Shown: positions 1 to 6,108, counted from the stretch's first letter. The stretch is DNA of 7,266 nucleotides from DAOUFU01 sp034429275 (GCA_034429275.1 DAOUFU010000095.1:1-7266), one strand, 5' to 3'. Notes: generated by a model from the sequence alone, not told the origin. A program made the numbers and translations.

Positions 1-659
1 TTCTGTCCATAAAACAGCAGGTCGCCCAGGGCGAACACTTCCTGCGGGTACGAATCGATCCACCAGTTGACCAGGTCGAAGTGATGGGTGGCTTTGTGCA
101 CCAGCAGCCCGCCCGAATTCTGCTTGTTGGCATGCCAGCGGCGGAAGTAATCGGCCCCATGGCGGGTATCCAGCATCCACGAGAAATCAACGCTGAGAGG
201 GCGGCCAATCGTGCCTTTCATGACGATCTCGCGCAGTTGAGTATAGGCGGGCGCGTAGCGGTAGTTGAACGCCACCCGCAGTGAGCGGCCCGTGCGCTCG
301 ATGGCGTCGAAGATGGCCCGGACCTTTTCCGCGTCGATGGTCATCGGTTTTTCGGTGATCACGTCGCAGCCCAGTTCCATCGCCCGCACGATGTACAGGT
401 GATGGGTGGCGTCGATGGTGGTTACAATGACAGTATCGGGATGGGTCTCGGCGATCATCGTTTCAAACTGATCGGCGTGGTAGGTGGGGCAGGTGGGCTG
501 CCCGGCTTCGGCCAGGCGCGCGTTATACCAGTTCATGCGCGTCTGGTTGACGTCGCACAGCGCAACCAGGCTGCACGAGTCCCGGTAGGTCTCAGCGATG
601 GCGCGAACGTACATGCCCGCGCGTGAACCGGTTCCTACAATAGCAAATTTGCGTTTCAT
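1..659 (-). CDS. Gfo/Idh/MocA-family NAD(P)-dependent oxidoreductase, C-terminally cut by the window edge
   Basis: Translating the minus strand from the ATG at 659-657 gives 219 residues with no stop before the window ends. The N-terminus has a Rossmann dinucleotide-binding loop, GTGSRAG at residues 9-15, after the first beta strand, and an acidic residue (D36 in ALCDVN) that ends the second strand. Residues 103-105 are EKP, the family signature carrying the usual catalytic lysine (K104). Residues 183-195 (GGLLVHKATHHFD) match the family's Gly-Gly then His-x3-His metal/substrate region. Members act on sugars, inositols or amino sugars; the substrate cannot be told here. Family members are usually 330-450 residues, so roughly a third to a half is missing. 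A Shine-Dalgarno GAGGA (668-672) sits 8 nt upstream of the start. It lies 76 bp downstream of the LacI gene on the same strand and is probably co-transcribed with it, so it should share that repressor's control. Confidence 0.9.
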   Translation of the reverse strand, partial: MKRKFAIVGTGSRAGMYVRAIAETYRDSCSLVALCDVNQTRMNWYNARLAEAGQPTCPTYHADQFETMIAETHPDTVIVTTIDATHHLYIVRAMELGCDVITEKPMTIDAEKVRAIFDAIERTGRSLRVAFNYRYAPAYTQLREIVMKGTIGRPLSVDFSWMLDTRHGADYFRRWHANKQNSGGLLVHKATHHFDLVNWWIDSYPQEVFALGDLLFYGQ

Positions 660-735
660 ACTCTCTTTCCTCAAAGGGTGTGGCGCGCCCGCCGGACTGG
701 CTGGGGGCGCTTGCAGCGGTTTCTCGTGGCGGCGC

Positions 736-1812
736 TCAGTATAGCGCGCGCGTGCTCTGGCGCACAATCAAATCGGGCAGCACAATGTGCTGGTGCGGCT
801 CCATCTCCGGGTTGCGGATGAGTTCCAGCAAGAACTGGAACGCCAGCCGGTTCTGCAGATCAAAATCAAAAGCCACCGTGGTGAGCGGCGGGTCCAAAAA
901 ACGCGCGTGCGGCGCGTCGTCGAAGCTGACGACCGACACATCGCCGGGGATGTGCAGCCCGTGCTGGCGCAGCGCGTGCAGCACGCCCAGTGCCATGTGG
1001 TCGTTGGCGACCACAACGGCGGTGAATGGCTCGCCGCTGCGCAGAATCTGGCACATGCCGTCATAGCCGGTCTGCATGGCGCTGGCGCGAGTGGTATAGT
1101 CGCCGTGTGCGCTGGGGCCAGGCTCCAGCCCGTGCTCGATCAAGGTCTTGCGCCAGGTTTCGTAGCGCCACCGGGCGTTGATGGCTTGCAGCGTGCCGGT
1201 CACCACGGCGATCTGGCGATGACCCAGCTCGATCAAGTGCTCGGTCGCCATCTGCGCGGCGCGAATCTGGTCGTATCCTACCCAGGTGATCCCCTTCGAT
1301 TCCAGCACAAAATCGCGCCGCACCAGAGGAATGCCCCGGCACAGCCGCAGCAGCTCGGCATCGTCGATGCACAGCTTGGGCGCATACATAAAAATGCCAT
1401 CCACCATACGCGCGGCAGCGATTTCGAGCGTGCGCCCCAGGGTTTCGGCAGTACACTCAGAATAGATCGCGGAATAGCCAATGTCGCCGGAGGCATCGAG
1501 CAGGCTGTGCCCGGCAGTGTGCATCAGGCCGGAAGACCCATCGCCGCGCGCAGGGCCGGGCAGCGGCACGTCAAACGGGAATTTGCCGTCCACCGTCAGC
1601 ACCTGGATCAGTTGCGAGCGCTGGCGGGTGAGCATCTGGGCGGCCAGGTTGCGCTCGTAGCCCAGGGCATCCATAGCCCGCAGGACACGCCCGCGCGTCT
1701 CCGGCGCGACTCTGGGGTGAGCGTTCAGCACGCGCGAGACGGTCTGGTGCGAGACCCCAGCTTTGCGGGCGACATCGCGGATGGTTGGGCGGCTGGATTT
1801 GACAGTGGGCAT
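736..1812 (-). CDS. LacI-family transcriptional repressor
   Basis: This 358-residue protein starts at the ATG at 1812-1810. It has a classic LacI headpiece: residues 10-30 read TIRDVARKAGVSHQTVSRVLN, with recognition-helix residues H22, Q23 and R27 at the places of Tyr17, Gln18 and Arg22 of E. coli LacI. L61 in the hinge helix (AAQML) matches the leucine that LacI inserts in the minor groove. Residues about 65-358 form the periplasmic-binding-protein-like effector domain, with typical blocks such as MVDGIFMYAP, HLIELGHRQIAVVTG, VVVANDHMALGVLHALRQHG and DVSVVSFDDAP. The first part of that domain (about 80-105) is Gly/Ser-rich and longer than usual. A weak GGAAC precedes the start. The gene leads a likely operon with the downstream oxidoreductase and diverges from the hydrolase gene. 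A palindromic operator just after its own -10 box suggests autorepression. The ligand is unknown; a uronic acid or pectin-type sugar is an inference from the neighbour. Confidence 0.95.
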   Translation of the reverse strand: MPTVKSSRPTIRDVARKAGVSHQTVSRVLNAHPRVAPETRGRVLRAMDALGYERNLAAQMLTRQRSQLIQVLTVDGKFPFDVPLPGPARGDGSSGLMHTAGHSLLDASGDIGYSAIYSECTAETLGRTLEIAAARMVDGIFMYAPKLCIDDAELLRLCRGIPLVRRDFVLESKGITWVGYDQIRAAQMATEHLIELGHRQIAVVTGTLQAINARWRYETWRKTLIEHGLEPGPSAHGDYTTRASAMQTGYDGMCQILRSGEPFTAVVVANDHMALGVLHALRQHGLHIPGDVSVVSFDDAPHARFLDPPLTTVAFDFDLQNRLAFQFLLELIRNPEMEPHQHIVLPDLIVRQSTRALY

Positions 1813-1828
1813 GAGTTCCGGCTTTCTG

Positions 1829-1842
1829 TGTGACCTGTCACA
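1829..1842. promoter_or_regulatory. Putative LacI-family operator O1 (TGTGACCTGTCACA)
   Basis: TGTGAC and GTCACA form perfect 6-bp arms around CT. The site lies 3 bp downstream of the minus-strand -10 box of the LacI gene, so it covers the expected transcription start. A 12/14 match (1948-1961) occupies the mirror position at the hydrolase promoter. Compared with the symmetric lac operator core (TGTGAGCGCTCACA), 11 of 14 positions agree. The central step is CT rather than the CG usual in LacI-family sites. The likely ligand is the adjacent LacI protein; this is inference. Confidence 0.75.
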
Positions 1843-1845
1843 TTC

Positions 1846-1880
1846 TTTATATCACAAATTGTCCAGGTCGGCGAATGGGT
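1846..1880 (-). promoter_or_regulatory. Putative promoter of the LacI gene
   Basis: On the minus strand a TATAAA -10 box occupies 1851-1846 (TTTATA on the plus strand), about 34 bp before the LacI start codon. The -35 region is weak: TTCGCC lies 18 bp upstream and matches the consensus poorly. The transcription start would fall near 1839, inside operator O1. The -10 call rests on its sequence and on its mirror arrangement with the divergent promoter. Confidence 0.55.
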
Positions 1881-1914
1881 GGTAAAAAAAACATCATCGG
1901 ACGGGGCGAATGGG

Positions 1915-1944
1915 TTGACAAGAGCGAAGAATTTCCGATATGAT
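1915..1944 (+). promoter_or_regulatory. Sigma70-like promoter of the GH105-type hydrolase gene
   Basis: A perfect -35 box TTGACA (1915-1920) is followed after 18 bp by the -10 box TATGAT (1939-1944, 5/6 match). The expected start of transcription is near 1951, within operator O2 (1948-1961), which is the classical geometry for repression by blocking polymerase. The 5' leader to the ATG at 2005 would be about 54 nt. Confidence 0.8.
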
Positions 1945-1947
1945 TGG

Positions 1948-1961
1948 TGTGACCAGTAACA
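1948..1961. promoter_or_regulatory. Putative LacI-family operator O2 (TGTGACCAGTAACA)
   Basis: This imperfect palindrome matches operator O1 at 12 of 14 positions. It begins exactly 3 bp after the -10 box of the hydrolase promoter, the same spacing O1 has to the LacI promoter. The centres of O1 and O2 are 119 bp apart, about 11.3 helical turns, with an 8-A tract (1884-1891) near the midpoint. Joint binding by a dimer or looped tetramer is possible but not shown. Confidence 0.7.
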
Positions 1962-1991
1962 TCACCGGGTGAACTGCGCGTGCCCCGGCAC

Positions 1992-1997
1992 AAAGGA
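1992..1997 (+). promoter_or_regulatory. Ribosome binding site AAAGGA fixing the hydrolase start at 2005
   Basis: AAAGGA lies 7 nt before the ATG at 2005. The reading frame is open upstream to a GTG at 1969, which would add 12 residues (MNCACPGTKDVP). The GTG lacks a comparable ribosome binding site and lies only about 18 nt from the predicted transcript start, so the ATG is preferred. Confidence 0.7.
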
Positions 1998-2004
1998 TGT
2001 CCCC

Positions 2005-3144
2005 ATGACCGCTGCGACTCCCTGGCCCGTGCGTATGACCGAGACGGTCATGCAGCGCGACCCGATCCCCGGCCAGAAATGGGCCTATGAATGGGGCGTC
2101 GTGCTCAACGGGATCGAACAGGTCTGGCGGCACACTGGCGATCCGCGCTACCTGGCGTTCATCCGGCACACGGTGGACCAGTTCGTCCAGGCGGATGGCA
2201 GCATCCGCACCTACCGCATCGAAGAATATAATATCGACCAGATCAAGCCCGGCACGGTGGTGTTGGAACTGTGGCGCACCACCGGCGATCCCCGCTACGA
2301 ACAGGCCGCGCGGCTGCTGCGCCGCCAGCTTGCTACTCACCCGCGCACGAGCGAAAAAGGCTTCTGGCATAAGGCCATCTATCCACACCAGATGTGGCTG
2401 GATGGCATCTACATGCACGGCCCGTTTTATGCCGCCTTCTCGCGCTGGTTCAACGATCCGGCGGGCTTCGACGACGTGACCCGCCAGATCGCGCTGATCG
2501 AGCGGCACACGCGCGATGAACGCACCGGCTTGTTGTATCACGGCTGGGACGAGAGCCGCACCCAGCGCTGGGCCAACCCGGATACCGGCTGCTCACCGCA
2601 CTTCTGGGGGCGGGCGATGGGCTGGTATCTGATGGCGATCCCGGATGTGCTCGATCATCTGCCGAAGGACCATCCGCAGCGCGGCGCGATGATCGACATC
2701 TTCCGGCGCGCGGTGGATGCCATCGTCGCCGTGCAAGACACCGAATCCGGCCTGTGGTACCAAGTGCTCGACCAGGGCAGCCGACCCGGCAACTATCTTG
2801 AAGCCTCTGCGTCGAGCATGTTCATTTATGCCATCGCCAAAGGGGTGCGGCAGGGGTTGTTGGGCGAAGAGTACGACTCCGTCGCCCGGCGGGCCTGGAT
2901 GGGCCTGCTCAACCGGTTGATCTCGGTGGATGAGCGAGGCTGGGTATCGGTCAACCAGATTTGCAGCGTGGCCGGGTTAGGCGGCACGCCCTACCGCGAC
3001 GGCTCGTTTGAGTATTACATTGGCGAGCCGGTAGTCTCCAACGATCATAAGGGAGTCGGTGCGTTCATCCTGGCGGGAGTCGAAATGGAGCTTGCGCGCC
3101 GATCATCGACGGCTTGGCAGAATCGGGAAGAGGCAGTAAAGTAA
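2005..3144 (+). CDS. GH88/GH105-type unsaturated uronyl (rhamnogalacturonyl) hydrolase, cytoplasmic
   Basis: The 379-residue product has the (alpha/alpha)6-barrel sequence pattern of GH88/GH105 enzymes such as Bacillus YteR and YesR, which remove the 4,5-unsaturated uronic acid left at the non-reducing end of oligosaccharides by polysaccharide lyases. Visible motifs: YEWGVVLNGIEQV (28-40), NIDQIKPG (76-83, with D78), HQMWLDGIYMHGPFYA (128-143, where D133 corresponds to the catalytic Asp of YteR), HGWDES (179-184), and the very conserved SPHFWGRAMGWYL (197-209). SMFIYAIAKG follows toward the C-terminus. Length equals the family norm (about 370 residues). There is no signal peptide or membrane segment, so it should act on imported oligosaccharides in the cytoplasm. 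It diverges from the LacI gene under a promoter with an overlapping operator. Rhamnogalacturonan, other pectic or ulvan-type substrates cannot be separated by sequence alone. Confidence 0.92.
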   Translation: MTAATPWPVRMTETVMQRDPIPGQKWAYEWGVVLNGIEQVWRHTGDPRYLAFIRHTVDQFVQADGSIRTYRIEEYNIDQIKPGTVVLELWRTTGDPRYEQAARLLRRQLATHPRTSEKGFWHKAIYPHQMWLDGIYMHGPFYAAFSRWFNDPAGFDDVTRQIALIERHTRDERTGLLYHGWDESRTQRWANPDTGCSPHFWGRAMGWYLMAIPDVLDHLPKDHPQRGAMIDIFRRAVDAIVAVQDTESGLWYQVLDQGSRPGNYLEASASSMFIYAIAKGVRQGLLGEEYDSVARRAWMGLLNRLISVDERGWVSVNQICSVAGLGGTPYRDGSFEYYIGEPVVSNDHKGVGAFILAGVEMELARRSSTAWQNREEAVK

Positions 3145-3250
3145 GGGAAAGATGAGCGAGAACAGCCCGGTCACCCGGCGAGATGGACCCCTATCAACAA
3201 GCGGATCGCTGCGCGCATGCGTGGGTCGTGATCCAGTCTTCCCCAGCGTG

Positions 3251-3266
3251 TTGCAAGCGCTTGCAA
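3251..3266. promoter_or_regulatory. Perfect 16-bp LacI-family-type operator (TTGCAAGCGCTTGCAA)
   Basis: The site is a perfect palindrome with the central CpG and AAGCGCTT core typical of LacI-family/CcpA-like operators. It differs from the TGTGACC sites at 1829 and 1948, so another LacI-family regulator, probably encoded elsewhere, is expected to bind it. It lies 107 bp after the hydrolase stop and 106 bp before the next gene. TAAAAT (3273-3278), 16 bp after TTGCAA (3251-3256), could be the -10 of a promoter whose -35 and spacer the operator covers. Confidence 0.7.
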
Positions 3267-3362
3267 TATGGGTAAAATAAGAGATAGGGTCGGGTGGGTC
3301 AGGTCGTGTTTTTCGCAGCCTTACGATCGTTAAAATTACTGCCTGCTTTTATATGGATTTTT

Positions 3363-3370
3363 GGGAGAAG
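3363..3370 (+). promoter_or_regulatory. Ribosome binding site GGGAGAAG fixing the start at 3373
   Basis: GGGAGAAG ends 2 nt before the ATG at 3373 (GGAG core spaced 5 nt). The in-frame TTG at 3361 overlaps this purine run and is therefore an unlikely start. Confidence 0.65.
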
Positions 3371-3372
3371 TC

Positions 3373-3888
3373 ATGGCAGACGCCGATCACAAACAATACC
3401 CCCCGATTAAAGGTCTGACCTGGCACCGCCATCAGCACTATTCCTTCTTCACCCCCATCGATTGGTGGCGTTTCGAGTGGCCCGACGACCGCGAGGGCGA
3501 AATCTACGGCCCTGACCCCGATGATCCCCACACGGTGTTTTCGGTGGTGGTGGATGATCTGGGCGTCACCGTCACGCCGGATGATCTCGACGTGCTCGCC
3601 AAAGGGTTCTTCGAGGCTCTCGAAGCCCTGCCCGAAGTCCAGATCGAGCATCGCCAGCAGTTCGCCATGCCCACCCTGATAGAACTTGAAGCCAAATATA
3701 CCTACCGCGAAGAGGGTGAGACTCGCCGCTGCTGGGTGCGCGTGCTCTACCACCAGACGCGCCAGATCACCCTGACCGCCAAAGGCGCGACTCCCGACCG
3801 TTACGACTACTGGCTGCCCCTGTTTTTCGAGTCGATGATGACCGCCAATGTCCACAGCGTTCGCCCAGAGGTTGATTCGCTGATCTAG
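3373..3888 (+). CDS. Uncharacterised 171-residue protein, possibly DcrB/PsbP-like fold
   Basis: I do not recognise a named family. The start at 3373 is set by the GGGAGAAG ribosome binding site. The protein is acidic, rich in aromatic residues at its N-terminus (TWHRHQHYSFFTPIDWWRFEW, roughly residues 16-36, including two Trp pairs or near-pairs), and has no signal peptide or membrane segment, so it should be cytosolic. The order of elements is an opening strand with 'YSFFTPIDW', a strand with a PDPDDPHTVFSVVVDD turn, a helix (DLDVLAKGFFEALEALPEV), two strands (TLIELEAKYTYR, RRCWVRVLYHQTRQITLTAKG), then a closing helix (YWLPLFFESMMTANV). This recalls the PsbP/DcrB/Mog1-like alpha-beta sandwich, where an 'F..P..W' opening and a C-terminal 'f..~~ms~' helix are common; that is weak inference. 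A LacI-type operator upstream suggests sugar-linked control. It stands alone, with 194 bp to the next gene. Confidence 0.75.
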   Translation: MADADHKQYPPIKGLTWHRHQHYSFFTPIDWWRFEWPDDREGEIYGPDPDDPHTVFSVVVDDLGVTVTPDDLDVLAKGFFEALEALPEVQIEHRQQFAMPTLIELEAKYTYREEGETRRCWVRVLYHQTRQITLTAKGATPDRYDYWLPLFFESMMTANVHSVRPEVDSLI

Positions 3889-3919
3889 CCGGGGCGGTCG
3901 CCGGGACTGCGGCTGACGA

Positions 3920-3950
3920 TTGACAACTGAATAGACCCATTCCCTGTGAT
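3920..3950 (+). promoter_or_regulatory. Weak candidate promoter before the solute-binding protein gene
   Basis: A perfect TTGACA (3920-3925) is followed by TGTGAT (3945-3950, 4/6 to the -10 consensus) with a long 19-bp spacer. It would leave a leader of about 125 nt before the ATG at 4083. The 194-bp spacer holds no better candidate and no clear terminator. Confidence 0.3.
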
Positions 3951-4068
3951 GGATGGTTGACCTCACTGATGAACGTGTTCGAGTTGGCCCTGGCCGAAAT
4001 CAAAGAAAGCGAGGTGGACCGTACAGACATCGCCGTTCCAGAAATACAGTTTCCTCCTTAGTAGATGA

Positions 4069-4073
4069 AGGGA
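4069..4073 (+). promoter_or_regulatory. Ribosome binding site AGGGA fixing the solute-binding protein start at 4083
   Basis: AGGGA lies 9 nt before the ATG at 4083. An in-frame ATG at 4065 sits just in front of this site and would prepend MKGIRH to a Tat signal that otherwise begins normally, so 4083 is preferred. Confidence 0.65.
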
Positions 4074-4082
4074 ATACGCCAC

Positions 4083-6089
4083 ATGAACCAAAATGGACTT
4101 TCTCGCCGTGATTTTCTTAAGACCATGGCGGCAGCAGCGGCAGCGGCAGTGACCGCGCGCGCGGTCCCCCAGGCCGCCGCTGCCCCAGCTAAGCGGGCGA
4201 CCTATCAGGAAGCCCCGATGCTGGCCGAACTGGTCGCCGCTGGCCAGTTGCCCCCGGTCGATCAGCGCCTGCCCGTCAATCCGCGCGTGATCACCCCGTA
4301 CAACGAGGTGGGTGAATATGGCGGGGTCTGGCGGCGCGCATTCAAGGGCCTCTCGGATCGTTGGGGTCCAACCAAGCTGAACGAAGAAATGGCCATCGAA
4401 TGGGATGCGCCGGACCCGGACACTACCAACCTGGTCGCCAACTACATCTCCGAGTGGAGCCAGAACGAAGATGCCACCCAGTTCACCTTCAAGCTGCGCG
4501 AAGGCCTGAAGTGGTCGGATGGCGCGCCGTTCACCACCGAGGATGTGCAGTTCTGGTATGACGAAATCTTCCTGACCAGCCTGCTCAACAAGCCCGATTT
4601 CTACATCATCGGCGGCAAGGACATGGAGCTGGAAGTCATCGACGAACTGACCTGGAAGGTAACCTTCGCGGTGCCGAACCCGCTGCTGCCCATCCGCATC
4701 GCCAAGAGCACGGGCGGCATGACCGGTGGCCCGACCATGGCAGCCCCCAAGCACTACCTGTATAAGTACCTGCCGCACCTGACCGATGATCAGTCGCTGA
4801 TCGACAAGGCGATGGAAGCGAACGGCGAGGCAACCTGGCAAGAGCTGCACTTCGAGAGCGCGCCCGGTGATGGCCGCGGACCGATCAACTTCTGGTTCCG
4901 CAACCCCGAACTGCCGGTGTTCAACGCCTGGAAGTCGAAGAACTCTCCGCTCGAAGACCCCTATGTGATGGAGCGCAACCCGTACTATCATGCGGTCGAT
5001 ACGGCAGGCAACCAACTGCCCTACATCGACGAAATCCGTCACGCGCTGTTCCAGGACAACCAGACGCTCAACCTGTGGATTGCCCAGGGGTTGATCGACA
5101 TGCAGCAGCGCCACCTGACCACCGCCGACTTCACCTTCTTCAAAGAGAACGAGGAAGCGGGCGGCTACAAGGTCGTGCTGTGGAAGGCCGCTTCGACCCA
5201 CGCCTTCCACCCGAACATCTGGAACCCCGCCGACCCGGTGCTCTCCGCCCTGTTCGACACTGCGGAGTTCCGCGAGGCGCTGTCTATCGCCATCAACCGC
5301 GAAGAGATCAACGACCTGATCTACAACGGTATGATGGAACCCCGCCAGGCTTCGCCCGTGAGCGGCTCGCCGGAGTATGATCCCGAATTCGAGACCCGCT
5401 GGACCGAATATGATCCTGACCGCGCCAACGCCCTGCTGGACGGGCTGGGACTGACCGAGCGCGACGGCGACGGCTGGCGCAAGCGCCCGGATGGCAAGAC
5501 GCTGTCGTTCCGCATCACCTATACCGACGCGGTGAGCGTCATCACGCCGGACGAGGTGCAGCTGGTGCAGGACTACTGGCGCGCCATCGGCCTGCAGGTC
5601 AGCCAGGAAGCGGTCGAGCGCTCGCTGTATGAGCAGCGCGTGCGCGGCGGCGAAATCGAGGTCGGTGTGTGGTACGTGGACCGCAGCTCGGTCGTGATGG
5701 CCGATCCGGGTCGCTACCTGGGCCTGGTGCACGACGGGCCGTGGGCACCGCTGTACGCTCACTGGTGCGCGCAGCAGCTCGCGCCGAACCCGGCGGAATA
5801 CCAGTTCCCCACCGCCGAACCGCCGGAGGGCCACCCGGTCCGCCAGATCCGCGACCTGTGGGAGCAGTGCCAGGTCGAGCCGGATGAGGCCAAGCGTAAG
5901 GCCCTGTTCAAGCAGCTGCTGGACATCCACAAGGCGCACCCGTACCAGATCGGCACGGTGGGCGAAGACCCGCAGCCGGTGATCGTCAAGAACAACTTCT
6001 TCAACTGCGGCGGCGGATTCATCTCCGATGATACGCTGCGCAATGTGGGGTTGCTCAAGCCGGTGCAGTTCTTCATGCGTAACGCTTAG
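4083..6089 (+). CDS. Tat-exported ABC transporter substrate-binding protein, family 5 (peptide/oligosaccharide type)
   Basis: The 668-residue product belongs to the SBP_bac_5 (DppA/OppA) class, which captures peptides or, in many thermophiles and soil bacteria, oligosaccharides outside the membrane and delivers them to a Dpp/Opp-type permease pair. The hallmark block FTFKLREGLKWSDGAPFTTEDV starts at residue 134, followed by FWYDEI. EFREALSIAINREEIN and a later EVQLVQDYWRAIGLQV are the usual C-lobe blocks. The N-terminus has a textbook twin-arginine motif, SRRDFLK (7-13), then seven alanines (16-22) and an ARA (25-27) that could be the cleavage site. No cysteine follows, so it is not a lipoprotein. 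Length is at the upper end for the family (usually 500-620). It is followed by a stable hairpin and a permease gene in the same direction, consistent with one operon. The ligand is unknown; uptake of acidic oligosaccharides for the nearby hydrolase is inferred from position only. Confidence 0.92.
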   Translation: MNQNGLSRRDFLKTMAAAAAAAVTARAVPQAAAAPAKRATYQEAPMLAELVAAGQLPPVDQRLPVNPRVITPYNEVGEYGGVWRRAFKGLSDRWGPTKLNEEMAIEWDAPDPDTTNLVANYISEWSQNEDATQFTFKLREGLKWSDGAPFTTEDVQFWYDEIFLTSLLNKPDFYIIGGKDMELEVIDELTWKVTFAVPNPLLPIRIAKSTGGMTGGPTMAAPKHYLYKYLPHLTDDQSLIDKAMEANGEATWQELHFESAPGDGRGPINFWFRNPELPVFNAWKSKNSPLEDPYVMERNPYYHAVDTAGNQLPYIDEIRHALFQDNQTLNLWIAQGLIDMQQRHLTTADFTFFKENEEAGGYKVVLWKAASTHAFHPNIWNPADPVLSALFDTAEFREALSIAINREEINDLIYNGMMEPRQASPVSGSPEYDPEFETRWTEYDPDRANALLDGLGLTERDGDGWRKRPDGKTLSFRITYTDAVSVITPDEVQLVQDYWRAIGLQVSQEAVERSLYEQRVRGGEIEVGVWYVDRSSVVMADPGRYLGLVHDGPWAPLYAHWCAQQLAPNPAEYQFPTAEPPEGHPVRQIRDLWEQCQVEPDEAKRKALFKQLLDIHKAHPYQIGTVGEDPQPVIVKNNFFNCGGGFISDDTLRNVGLLKPVQFFMRNA

Positions 6090-6108
6090 GTTGTCGAGTC
6101 TCCAAACC

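Noticed and set aside
707..715. GCGCTTGCA, matching one half of the operator at 3251
   Set aside because: The other half (GGGGG side) does not match, so no palindromic site exists.
787..1833. A 348-codon plus-strand frame opposite the LacI gene
   Set aside because: It is the shadow of a clear LacI-family protein, shows no family motifs and covers the promoter and operator.
1894..2541. A 215-codon minus-strand frame opposite the hydrolase promoter and gene
   Set aside because: It overlaps both the promoter region and a confident GH105-type gene and has no motif of its own.
3165..3176. CCGG-TCAC-CCGG mini-hairpin after the hydrolase stop
   Set aside because: A 4-bp stem without a T-run is too weak to call a terminator.
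4128..4148. Run of alternating GCG/GCA codons resembling a trinucleotide repeat
   Set aside because: It encodes the seven-alanine hydrophobic core of the signal peptide; the two mixed codons argue against a slippage-prone perfect repeat.
4151..4166. Perfect 16-bp palindrome GACCGCGCGCGCGGTC
   Set aside because: It lies within the codons for T-A-R-A-V of the Tat signal peptide, where alanine and arginine codons readily produce GC alternation; a regulatory role is not needed to explain it.
3963..5939. A 658-codon open frame on the minus strand opposite the solute-binding protein gene
   Set aside because: Its composition is that of an antisense shadow in GC-rich DNA with strong third-position bias; the plus-strand frame carries the recognisable Tat signal and SBP_bac_5 motifs.
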